DNA of 30,220 nucleotides, from positions 1 through 30,220 of the IMG/VR virus record IMGVR_UViG_3300047564_005672. One strand, given 5' to 3'. A program made the position numbers and the translations under genes. Source of the DNA: a virus. Below are positions 1-10,300 of this stretch, in pieces (position 1 is the stretch's first letter; the number at the start of each line of letters is the position of its first letter). The notes under the pieces were generated by a model. That model was not told the origin of the DNA and ran no database searches. It was given only the letters and a program-made list of their open reading frames with translations.

Positions 1-2
1 AT

Positions 3-1049
3 CCTGGACTAGATTTTACTAAAGATAATCTATACATTTCAAGTATTACTGATGTATTTTCTGAGACGAATAGAGAAACTTTTTTGATTAATTTAGTTTC
101 TAGAGAAGCGATAACTAATGAAACTGCTAGAGTCGCAAAAAAATACCCCACAAGTTCAAGTATTGATACCTCGGTTAGAAGTATTCTTTCTGAATATCTA
201 CAAACTAAAAAAATTGGAACCATTGATAAAACTTCAAATCCTTATGGATTTATTGGTAATCTAAGAAAACCTTTTACAGTTTTGGTTTGGTTGGCGTCAA
301 AAGCAGTTCCTGATATTTCAAAGGATGCGACTGCTGGATTTGTTTTTTTCCAAACAAAAGATGGACATCAATTCCGTTCAATTGATAAATTGATAATGGA
401 TTCTCCAAAAGCCGAATATTATTATAGTCAAGTTAATGTTAATAAAGTAGGTTCTAATACTGACTTTAAAATTTTAAACTACAATACACAAAGAAATCAG
501 AATCTTTTAGAAAAATTAAGACTAGGAACTTATGCGAGTTATAGAATGTTTTATGACCCACTAACTTTTAAATTTACTAAAGAACAAGATGGTGTATTTA
601 AGTTAGATGATTATTCTTCGCAAGTGAAAAATTTAGGTAAAAAATTAGAGCTTCCAAATATATCTAGTGGAACTAATGTTAATTTGGGAGATGTTCCTAC
701 TAGGATTTTAACTCAAGTTTTGGATATTGGAACAGTTGATAGTGAAGTATCTACAAAATTGAATTCTGATCCGATAAAATACCAATCACAGTCTATTATG
801 AGATATAATATATTATTTACTCAATCTGTTAGTATGACTGTTCCATCTAATACAAATTTAAGAGCTGGTGATATTATTTCTTGTAAATTTCCAAGAATTT
901 CTGGTGATGATAAAGATGAATATGACAGGGAACAAAGTGGTCTATATATGATTAAAGAACTATGCCATCATTTTGATCCTGAGGCATCTTATACATCGAT
1001 GAAATTGGTTAGAGACACTTTTGGTCTTTACGGCACAAATAACAGGTAA
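3..1049 (+). CDS. gp27-like baseplate hub protein, 5' truncated by the window edge
   Basis: The reading frame is open from base 3 with no stop, so this is the C-terminal 348 residues or so of a longer protein. The TTG at 84 is only an internal codon. The last 80 residues carry the pattern expected of the hub beta-barrel shared by T4 gp27, phage Mu gpD and VgrG: a segment reading NLRAGDIISCKFP, then SGLYMIKELCHHF, then a final strand reading SYTSMKLVRDTFG. T4 gp27 is 391 residues, so the missing part is probably short. In T4 this protein forms a trimeric ring that holds gp5 and connects the tail tube to the spike. The gp5-like gene starts 5 bases downstream, which supports the hub role. No clear Shine-Dalgarno separates the two genes, so translational coupling is possible. 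Identification rests on motif shape and context, not on an alignment. Confidence 0.65.
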   Translation, partial: PGLDFTKDNLYISSITDVFSETNRETFLINLVSREAITNETARVAKKYPTSSSIDTSVRSILSEYLQTKKIGTIDKTSNPYGFIGNLRKPFTVLVWLASKAVPDISKDATAGFVFFQTKDGHQFRSIDKLIMDSPKAEYYYSQVNVNKVGSNTDFKILNYNTQRNQNLLEKLRLGTYASYRMFYDPLTFKFTKEQDGVFKLDDYSSQVKNLGKKLELPNISSGTNVNLGDVPTRILTQVLDIGTVDSEVSTKLNSDPIKYQSQSIMRYNILFTQSVSMTVPSNTNLRAGDIISCKFPRISGDDKDEYDREQSGLYMIKELCHHFDPEASYTSMKLVRDTFGLYGTNNR

Positions 1050-1054
1050 AAAAA

Positions 1055-3577
1055 ATGATTGAAGAATCACTATTAAAAAGTAATTTTGTTGGAAGAGATG
1101 GATTCCGCTGGTGGATTGGGCAGGTTGCTCCTGTAGATGTTCAAGACAAGCAGGCAAATAAGGGAGGGTGGGGAAATAGATGTAAAGTTCGTATTATGGG
1201 ATATCATCCATATAGTCAGGCAGATTTGCCTGATAATGATCTTCCTTGGGCACAAGTTCTTTTACCAACAACTGCAGGAACGGGTGCCGCTAATTATGCA
1301 ACAAATACAAAGTTAAGACCATCTGACGTTGTATTTGGATTTTTTATGGATGGTGATAATGCTCAAATTCCTGTTATTTTAGGATGTTTTGGTAGAACTT
1401 CTGAAGTTCTTACTGATGATTATAAAAGTCCTTTTGTTCCTTTTACAGGATATACTGATAGAGTTCCTTCACCAGCAGGAGATAAATTATCAGCCGATCA
1501 AACAAACGAACAAACTCCAACATCGCAAAAATCTCCTAGAAATATTCCAGATGGTATTGCTTCTAAATTAAATAGTGCCGCTGCTGGAGCTGCTGGAGCC
1601 GCTGGTGCTGCTGGAGCCGCTGGTGCTGCTGGAGCCGCTGGTGCTGCTGGAGCCGCTGGTGCTGCTGGAGCCGCTGGTGCTGCTGGTGCTGCTGGAGCCG
1701 CTGGTGCTGCTGGTGCTGCTGGTGCTGCTGGATCCGTACCTAAAGAAGTTAGTTATTTTAGTGGCGTAGGTCAAAAAGTTGTATTTGGAAATACTTGCAA
1801 CAGTTTACTTGCACAAGGAATATCTGCACAAGTTAATAATTTAATTGATAAAGTTTCTGGACCTCTTGGTAAAGCTTTAGATGTTACAACAGAAATAAAC
1901 AGAACCGTTGAGAAAGTTACAACAATGGCTAACGGTTTTGTTGGACAAATGTTTAACTCTTTATTTAATAGAATGATTCCTATTCTGCAGAAAGGATTGA
2001 GCATTTTATATAAAAAGATTTTTGCCAAAGTTTATGCCATAACTCCAGGAGAGCAATCAATAAAATTTGCCGCTGCCCATGCTGCTGGTGTTATTGCACA
2101 AACTGCAATGATAAACCCAGTTTCTACTTTAGAAAAGTCAATTTCTTGCGTAGCAAATAAGGTAGTTAATGGTCTTTTTGGACTAGTTGAAAATTTAATT
2201 AGATCTGTTTTAGATAATGTTAAAAATTTTAATTCTTGTGCCGGAACTCAGTTTACTGGAGCACTTTTAAATGGTATTATTGATGATATTGTTTCTGGAT
2301 TAGAATCTCCAATTAATGGAGTTGCAAAGATTCTTACTGCAGGATTTAGTGTCGAGGGATTTTTAAGGAATACTGTTGATTCTATTCGTGCAATTGGCGG
2401 ACTGTTTGATTGTAATCAAGGAGCTGGAAAATGTTCTGGTATAGTAGATGAATGGACTACTGGATGTGGGCAGAAAAAAACTGATGATGATAGTCTTTAT
2501 AATGATATTTTAAATACTATGAATATTGGTAAAGAACTTGGTAATTTTGATCAAGTTCGTGCGGCATCTCCTGAAGAACTTTTATCAGATCTTAGTTCCG
2601 TTAGTAAGACTATAGCTTCAGATATGGGACCGACTTCTACTAGTGTTCGTCTTAGAGATATTGAAGGTGTAGAACCAAATCAAATCCTATCGATTGGTAG
2701 TGAAGTTATGAGAATTTTGGGAGTTAATAATTCTACTAAAGAAGTAACGGTACAAAGAGATAATCCAATTGAAGAATATAAAGCAGGATCATCTGCGCGT
2801 ATATCAGAATATGTTACAGATAATGAATTAAGAAAAACATATCCTCCATCTACATTTGAGCAACTTGTTGGATCTTATGATATTTTTAGTTCCAAGACTA
2901 AAAATCCAAAATCTACTAGTGCCGTAGGAAAATGTTATACGGGAGATCCCTTATCTTGCAATCCACCAGAAGTTAGAATATTTGGTGGAGGTGGAAGGGG
3001 TGCATCTGGAAAAGCATTACTCGGAAATGTAAAACCAAATGGTACGGCAAGTATTATTGGAGTACAAATGACAAATCCTGGACGAGGATATAGATATCCA
3101 GCATTTATTGAATTTTTTGATAATTGTAAACAAGGATATGGTGCCGTTGCAAGAACAACTGTCAAAGATGGGAAAATTTCTAGTGTATATATGGTATCAA
3201 TTGGTGAAAATTATCCTCTTACACAGACTGGAAATTATATTGTAGATTTTGTTGTCATAGATGATCCCGGAGAGGATTATTCACAAGATATAGTTATAAG
3301 AGATAATTTTGATAATGTATATGAAACGACTATTGAGGGTGGAATAATTACCGAAGTTATACCAATAAATAGTAAAGTAATAAACGATTTACCTCAGTTT
3401 AAAATTATTTCTACTACTGGTTCTGGTGCTGTTTTAAGACCTATTCTTAGAGAAATTGATAATATAATTCCTGAAGATGGAATTATAGGACCTGACGAAG
3501 TTGGAATTGGAACCGGTTCAGTTAGAATTGGACAGCAAAGAGAGGTTAAAAAAGTTATCGATTGTATCACAAATTAA
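1055..3577 (+). CDS. gp5-like baseplate central spike/hub protein with collagen-like tract, no lysozyme domain
   Basis: The first 120 residues or so match the OB-fold of T4 gp5: RWWIGQVAPV, a CKVRIMGYHP strand, LPWAQVLLP, and DVVFGFFMDGDNAQIPVILGCFGR. In T4 gp5 a lysozyme domain follows. Here residues 178-226 are 16 uninterrupted Gly-Ala-Ala triplets plus a final Gly, and no lysozyme-like sequence is seen. Residues about 235-470 are rich in predicted helix with scattered Cys. Residues about 500-590 hold a small beta module containing IGSEVMRILGV. The C-terminal third has glycine-rich strand repeats of the type GRGYRYPAFIEF and GENYPL, also seen once in the 1374-residue protein downstream. The stop codon directly abuts the start of the needle-like gene. 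Expected role: trimeric central spike base held by the gp27-like ring. The OB-fold call is firm; the function of the middle region is unknown. Confidence 0.8.
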   Translation: MIEESLLKSNFVGRDGFRWWIGQVAPVDVQDKQANKGGWGNRCKVRIMGYHPYSQADLPDNDLPWAQVLLPTTAGTGAANYATNTKLRPSDVVFGFFMDGDNAQIPVILGCFGRTSEVLTDDYKSPFVPFTGYTDRVPSPAGDKLSADQTNEQTPTSQKSPRNIPDGIASKLNSAAAGAAGAAGAAGAAGAAGAAGAAGAAGAAGAAGAAGAAGAAGAAGAAGAAGSVPKEVSYFSGVGQKVVFGNTCNSLLAQGISAQVNNLIDKVSGPLGKALDVTTEINRTVEKVTTMANGFVGQMFNSLFNRMIPILQKGLSILYKKIFAKVYAITPGEQSIKFAAAHAAGVIAQTAMINPVSTLEKSISCVANKVVNGLFGLVENLIRSVLDNVKNFNSCAGTQFTGALLNGIIDDIVSGLESPINGVAKILTAGFSVEGFLRNTVDSIRAIGGLFDCNQGAGKCSGIVDEWTTGCGQKKTDDDSLYNDILNTMNIGKELGNFDQVRAASPEELLSDLSSVSKTIASDMGPTSTSVRLRDIEGVEPNQILSIGSEVMRILGVNNSTKEVTVQRDNPIEEYKAGSSARISEYVTDNELRKTYPPSTFEQLVGSYDIFSSKTKNPKSTSAVGKCYTGDPLSCNPPEVRIFGGGGRGASGKALLGNVKPNGTASIIGVQMTNPGRGYRYPAFIEFFDNCKQGYGAVARTTVKDGKISSVYMVSIGENYPLTQTGNYIVDFVVIDDPGEDYSQDIVIRDNFDNVYETTIEGGIITEVIPINSKVINDLPQFKIISTTGSGAVLRPILREIDNIIPEDGIIGPDEVGIGTGSVRIGQQREVKKVIDCITN
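1577..1732 (+). repeat. Collagen-like (Gly-Ala-Ala)16 tract in the gp5-like gene
   Basis: The 9-base codon triplet GGN-GCN-GCN repeats 16 times from base 1586, mostly as an 18-base unit alternating GGA-GCC-GCT and GGT-GCT-GCT. The encoded tract is perfectly regular, whereas third positions vary slightly. Gly at every third residue is compatible with a collagen triple helix or an extended trimeric linker, which suits a trimeric spike protein. The near-identical units should be prone to slippage, so length is likely to vary between relatives. Large apparent open frames in other frames here are artefacts of the repeat. Confidence 0.95.
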
Positions 3578-4345
3578 ATGTCAGAATACAACTGGGAAGC
3601 AAGAGATATTTTAAGTATTGGTCCTAAGTATAGGATAGATATTTCTAATCCCCAAATGGGATGTAATGGTCCGGATACTTATAATATGTACTCGACCAAT
3701 GATAGTAAAGATGCATTTATTTCTGCTTTAAGTGAGGGGGGATTATATAGACTTCAAAATGATCGTTCAATAGAAATAGTTGCCGGAGAAAAAAACGAAG
3801 GAAATGGTATAGACATTGTAATCTCTGGTAAGAATGGTGATATTACTATCACTGCCGAAAAAAATGGTAAGATTAGGATTAAGGGACAAAATGTGATGAT
3901 AGAGGCTGATGAAGATGTTGACATAAAAGCGGGAAGAAATATTAATTTAAGTTCTGGATCAGGAAGAATTCTCCTCAAAGGAAATAAAGTTGATGCTAGT
4001 GGATTGACCGGCAACGTAATCGAAGCTGTTGGTGGTGGGTTTGGTGTAAGTTCTTTTCTTGGAAGTTTTGTTGGTGCTGACATTATTGGTTCCGTGTTTA
4101 ATGCTGCAATCCCACCTGAAATAGGTTCTGCACTCTCAACAGCAGCTACTTCTGCAACGGGTGCATTGGGTTCATTTGGTGAAACTGTAGCTAATTCGGC
4201 AACGGGTGCATTGGGTTCATTTGGTGAAACTGTAGCTAATTCGGCAACGGGTGCATTGGGTTCATTTGGTGAAACTGTAACTGAAAACTTGCAAGGTGGA
4301 TCAATTTTAGAAGGAAATACGACAACGTCATTTGAGTTGTTATAA
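3578..4345 (+). CDS. Needle-like baseplate spike protein (gp5 C-terminal/VgrG-tip-like)
   Basis: This 255-residue protein starts on the base after the stop of the gp5-like gene, so it is probably translationally coupled to it. Residues about 62-140 are short beta strands repeating every 7-9 residues with alternating hydrophobic positions (IDIVISG, DITITAE, KIRIKGQ, VMIEADE, VDIKAG, INLSSG, RILLKG). This resembles the intertwined triple-stranded beta-helix of T4 gp5C and the VgrG tip. In T4 that needle is covalently part of gp5 before maturation cleavage; here it would be a separate gene. Residues about 145-190 are hydrophobic and small-residue rich. Residues 192-236 are three copies of a 15-residue unit (SATGALGSFGETVAN). 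The C-terminus is Thr/Ser rich. The needle role is inferred from strand periodicity and position. Confidence 0.6.
   Translation: MSEYNWEARDILSIGPKYRIDISNPQMGCNGPDTYNMYSTNDSKDAFISALSEGGLYRLQNDRSIEIVAGEKNEGNGIDIVISGKNGDITITAEKNGKIRIKGQNVMIEADEDVDIKAGRNINLSSGSGRILLKGNKVDASGLTGNVIEAVGGGFGVSSFLGSFVGADIIGSVFNAAIPPEIGSALSTAATSATGALGSFGETVANSATGALGSFGETVANSATGALGSFGETVTENLQGGSILEGNTTTSFELL
4151..4285 (+). repeat. Three in-frame tandem 45-bp repeats
   Basis: Units start at 4151, 4196 and 4241. Units 1 and 2 differ only in the third base of the first codon (tct versus tcg). Unit 3 differs from unit 2 only in its last two codons. Each encodes the 15-residue SATGALGSFGETVAN unit. The near-absence of synonymous change implies very recent expansion. 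Confidence 0.95.
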
Positions 4346-4359
4346 CCGAGATATAAGAG

Positions 4360-7300
4360 ATGGCAGATATCACAGTTACCGGTAATGAAGCGTATTTCAA
4401 TAATGATGTAAGATTTTTTAAGGATTTATATATTTACGGAATTTCCTCTTCAACATCTTCTGCTGATGTTAAGAAAATTCTTTATATTGATAGTGATGGA
4501 AAGTTAAAGTACAATGTTGGTATAATAACTGACTTAATTGGTGCTCCTGGTGGTGGGGGTACTGGTGGTGGAATCGGTACAGGTGGTGGTGGAGAGTCTT
4601 TATGGGCAGTTAATCCTGTAGGTATTCACACATTAACCAACGTTGGTATAGGATTAGATTATCCACTTGCCCGTTTTCATGTATCTGGGGATTCTAGATT
4701 TGATGGTAATGTAACTGTTAATGGAAATGTAACCATTACAAATGACTTATCTGCTAATAATGGAATTTTTACTGGTAATATAAGTGCTATTAACGGAACT
4801 TTTTCCGGCGATATTACTGCCAATAATGCTAATTTTATTGGAGTTGCCAGTGCAACTAAGTTCTTTGGAAGTGGAATATATGTTCCAACAATGTATGTGG
4901 CAGATACTCCTCCACTTACTGCGCTTCCAGGAAACTTATGGTATGATTCAAATGAAGGTAGAACATTTTTATATTATCAAGATATTGATTCTTCGCAATG
5001 GGTAGACTTATCTCCACCGGATCCTGGATTAACCTTAACACTTTCTGAGACTGCGCCATCCTCACCATTAATTGGAAATCTTTGGTTTAATACTATAAAG
5101 GGTAGAGCATTTGTCTACTATAATGATGGAGATTCGAATCAGTGGGTAGACTTTTCTCCTGATGGAACTACTCAAATTCCTATTCTATGGAATAGTAATA
5201 CCATCGGTATTCACACTGATGCGAATGTTGGGTTTGGAACAGACTATCCTTTCTCTAGAGTTACTATCAGAGGTGAATTAGAATTTGCCGATGGAAACAT
5301 AACCATAGGAAATTCTTCTACTGGATATTGTAGAACTTCTTCTGGCGGAAATAATATATTTTTAGGCGCAGAAGCAGGTTATTTTAATACTGATTATCAT
5401 AATACTATTGCAATTGGTAGACAAGCAGGATATTGGAATCGCGCTGACAATAATATCTATCTAGGTGAATGTTCTGGTAGAAGTTCTACTAGGAATCCCG
5501 GCGAATTTACTACTGGAACGAATAATATTTTCTTAGGTAAATTATCTGGTGCTAATAATGTATCTGGTGCAGATAATTTATTCTTTGGACAATCATCTGG
5601 TTTCTGTAATGATACTGGAACTTCTAATATATTTTTAGGAAAATTCTCTGGTTGCTATAATCAAACTGGATCATTCAATACATTTATCGGTGAGTGTGCT
5701 GGTACTTCTGCAGGTCCAAATGGTTCTTGTAACAACTTTATTGGATACAAGGCAGGATATTATAATTATAATGCGAATAATAATAATTTCTTCGGTTCTT
5801 ATGCAGGATTTCAGAACTGTGGAAATTCAAACGTATTCATAGGCGAAAGAGCAGGACAAAATAATCGCCTAGCAGGATGTAATATATTCTTCGGACACTG
5901 CACTGGTTTTAATAATAAGACTGGTAATAGCAATACTTTTATTGGCGAACTGGCTGGTCATTCCAATGATAGTGGGAACGAAAATATTTTCATTGGTAAT
6001 AGAGCAGGATACGCAAATACCACTGGTTACAGAAATATTTTCATTGGTGATTGCTCGGGATATTGTAATCAAATTTCTTTTGATAATAATTTCTTTGGAA
6101 ATTTATCCGGATTTAATAATACGATTGGAAGAAGAAATACTTTCATCGGTCAATCTGCAGGATTTAATAACGTATGTGGATTCTATAACAACTTCTTTGG
6201 AAATTACACCGGCAATTCTTCATCAGCATCATATAAAATTCTTCTCGGGCAAGGTTTAGGGGTACCTAATTTTGACCCACCACTATACATTACAAAAAGA
6301 TTTTTTGATGCTTATAATCCAGACAAAGATAAACAATTTGCAATTGGTTTAAACACAACGGGACAATCAGAATACTGGTTGGTTGGTGATGAAAATCTGA
6401 ATATTGGTATTGGTACTGCTGTTCCAAATGCAAGATTGAGTGTACGTGGAGATTCAATCTTTACTGGAATTATTACTGCAGCAAAATTCTTTGGTGATGG
6501 TTCTGGTCTTGTTAATATTCCAAACATTGTTGCTTCTCGTTGGGCAGAAGCAGCACAAGGTCAGGCAGTCGGTATTTGGACATCTGGAAGTGTTGGCATT
6601 GGCACGATTGATCCAACTTCAAGATTAACGGTTAATGGTAACATTAGAGTTATGGGTACGGGTATTGTTACCGCTACCCGATTTGATGGTACTACCTTTA
6701 ATGGCACCACATTTAATGGTACTACGTTTAGTGGTGCTTTTATTGGTGATGGTAGTGGAATTACCAATCTTAGTATGGCAGGTCAGTGGGATTATAACAA
6801 CACTGGCATTCATACGATGCTTAATGTTGGTATTGGAACCACAACATCAACAAATCGCCTAACTGTTTTTGGAAGACAAGAGTTTGTAGGATATAATATC
6901 AAAATTGGGATGTCTTCAGAGGCTACTTCATTATATACACTAAACCCTGAAGAGAAATTTAATACTTTCATTGGATATAGAGCAGGATATAATAATTCTT
7001 CTGGATGTGCAAACAATTATATTGGATATTGTGCCGGAACAAGTAGCGCAAATGCAACCGGAAGTTGGAATAACTTTATGGGTGCATTTGCCGGAAGAAA
7101 TAATTTCTCCGGTTCATCGAATAATTTCTTTGGATATGAAGCCGGTAGAGAAAACACAAGTGGAGGATATAATAATTTCTTTGGTGAATGTGCAGGAAAA
7201 AACAATACTACTGGTTCATATAATACGTTCTTTGGTAGATTTACTGGAACATACAATACCACTGGTAGTTGGAACGTATTTTTAGGATGTAGTACTGGGC

Positions 7301-10300
7301 GTTGTAATTTAACCGGTAGAGAAAACGTATTCTTAGGAAGAGATACTGGACTGTTCAGTACAGGTTCTTATAATAGTTTCTTTGGTGCTTTTGCAGGATG
7401 TTCACTAAGAGAAGGATCATACAATGTTGCTATTGGACACAGTGCTCAATTACTAGATGATTATGGTTCACACCAATTATCAATTGGTGCTGGCAACAGT
7501 TCTTGGATTGTTGGTAACAATGAATTCTTCGTTGGTATTGGTAGTACAATGCCAATATCAAAATTCACTGTTTATGGTGATGCTCACTTCTCCGGTATTG
7601 CAACGTTTGCAAAACTTTATGGAGATGGTTCTGGTCTTTATAATATTACTGCAACGGTAAGTCCCGGTATCAATATCAACAATAATGGAAACTTTGTTGG
7701 TGTTGCGGCAACGCTAAACTTTGATGGATACTTTGATGCCTCTCCAGTTTCTGCCGGTATTGTTACTATCAGTATTAATGATTCAATTAATCAACTCTTT
7801 ATATGGGAAAAAACTTCTGTAGGTGTTAATACACAATCTCGTGTTGGTATTGCAACAACAAGTCCAAGACAAGAACTTGATATTCGTGGAAATGCTATTA
7901 TCAGTGGTGTAACCACGGCATCTACTTTTAATGCCACAAGTTTAATTGTCACTCCTTCGGCAACGATTGATAATTTAACTACTCAGGTTGGATTAATTAA
8001 TAATCTTACTGGTAATAATTTATTATATGTTGGAGTAAGTTCCTTAAGAACATTAACTGGACAATCATTGAATTATGGTAGTGGTATTATTACCAGTTTC
8101 CAAAGTTCGAGTGCTACAATCACAAATATTACTGGTAGCACATTAAGTATCTCTGGATCAAGTAATTTTACAAATGGTCCAGTATTAATTGGAAGTGCGA
8201 TACCAACAGGAACTCCTAATCAAACACTACAAGTTATTGGAAATTCCTACATCAGTGGAAATCTTGGAATTGGAACCACTAGACCGATTGAGAACTTCCA
8301 TTTAATTGGTGATGCAGTAATTTCCGGATTTGTAAGTGCTTCTCAATTTATTGGAGATGGTTCTGGGTTAACTGGTGTTATTGCGGCAAATGCAGACTCT
8401 CTGTGGATTGTAACATCTGTTGGTATTCATACACTCAGAAAAGTTGGTATAGGAACAACAAATCCAACTTCCCAACTTACCGTTGGTGGGAGTATTGGAT
8501 TCGTTGATGATAGTGTCAGAATTGGTAATGAAGAAACTGGTGCTTGTCTTGTTAAGAATATCGGCATTCTGAATGCATTTGTTGGATATGGTGCTGCTGC
8601 CTGTGTAACAACCGGTGCATACAACAGCTTCTTCGGAGCATTTTCGGGAAGATTTAATACTACTGGATGTTATAATAGTTTCTTCGGAACTAATGCTGGA
8701 CAATGTAACACTAGTGGAGATTCTAATAGTTTCTTTGGATTCCTTTCTGGTAGAAATAATACCACTGGATTTAGAAACAGTTTCTTCGGTAGAGCAGCAG
8801 GTCTTTGCAATACTACAGGAAGAACCAATAGTTTCTTCGGATTCTATGCCGGTATTAATAATCTTGCCGGTTGCAACAATACATTCTTCGGTTCATTTAT
8901 TGGATGCTCTCAGAATTCTTCCTATAAGGTTCTGATTGGTAGTGGACAAGGTTCTGCATACTTTGATTTCCCTGTAGTTGAAAGAAGCAAAACTCTTGCA
9001 ATTGGTATTAACTCCTTAGGATTTAATGAGTATTGGTTAGTTGGTAATGAGAGATTAAATGTTGGTATCGGAACCACTAATCCAAATTCTAGACTTTCTG
9101 TTGGTGGAGATGTAGATGTTGCAGGAGTTGTAACTTCCAGAAGACTTGCAACTGGTGGAATTACTGGCACTCAGATTCAAATTACTGGCGTTAGCACTCT
9201 TGGAACTCAGTTAAGTGTTAGCGGTGATGCAAACATTTCTGGAGTTGTTACTGCCGGTATTGTTACTGCCACTACTTTCTTTGGTGATGGTAGCAAACTT
9301 ACTGGAATTATTGCTGAGGGTGCCGGTGTTGTTGTCAGAGACGATGACATTTCCTTTGGAACAGCAGCAATTATAAATTTTGGAGATAATATTAGTCTAA
9401 CTCCAATTATTTCTGGAATTACTACAGTATCAACCACCAACTTCTGGGAAAGTGGTGGAACTGGTATCGTAACTACCGGAAGCATTGGTATTGGAACTAC
9501 ATCAGCATCATCAACACTTACGGTATATGGAGATGCTTTCATTACTGGTGTTGTTACTGCTACCAGATTTTTCGGTGATGTTGGTTATGCGAGTACGGCA
9601 GGAATTGCCACCTACGCTACTAGATCTGGAGTATCCACTTATGCTCAAGTTTCGGGAGTATCGACAAGTGTAAGTGGGGGAACTGCGAATGTAACTTCAC
9701 TGAATGTCACCGGTATTTCTACATTAGGAAATGTTAATCTCAGTAACATTAATAGTGTTGGTGTCATTACTGCCGGTATAGTTACTGCCACAACATTTTA
9801 TGGTGATGGTAGTAAACTCTTTGGAATTAGTGTAGGTATTGCAAGTTACTCTGAGTATTCAAAAGTCTCTGGAATTTCTACATTATCCGGAATTTCGACA
9901 AGTGTAATTGGCGGCATAGCATCCGTATCTCAATTAAATGTAACTGGAATTTCTACATTAGGAATTGTAACCGCAATAAAATATTATGGAGATGGTTCAG
10001 AACTAACTGGAATTATTGCTTCAAAGTGGGTTGAAACATCTGCTGGTATTCACACTCTAGTAAACGTTGGTGTCGGAACTACAAACCCAACCTCAAAACT
10101 CACTGTAGATGGCGACGGTCTCTTTACAGGCGTAGTAACTGCCACTACCTTCTATGGAGATGGTTCTGGTCTAACAGGTGTTATTGCCGCTTCTGGAGTG
10201 AGCGTATGGGATTCTGGATCTCAGGTTGGTACTGCTGCCAGCTTGGACTTTGGAGATAATCTTACAGTTACTTTTAGTTCTGGATATGCCACAATTAATG

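Noticed and set aside
84-1049. TTG at base 84 as the start of the first gene
   Set aside because: The frame is open upstream to the window edge and the upstream residues look like the same protein, so the gene simply begins outside the window.
1568-1774. Ser/Gly-rich antisense frame opposite the collagen-like tract
   Set aside because: It is the reverse complement of the Gly-Ala-Ala codon repeat and has no independent coding signal.
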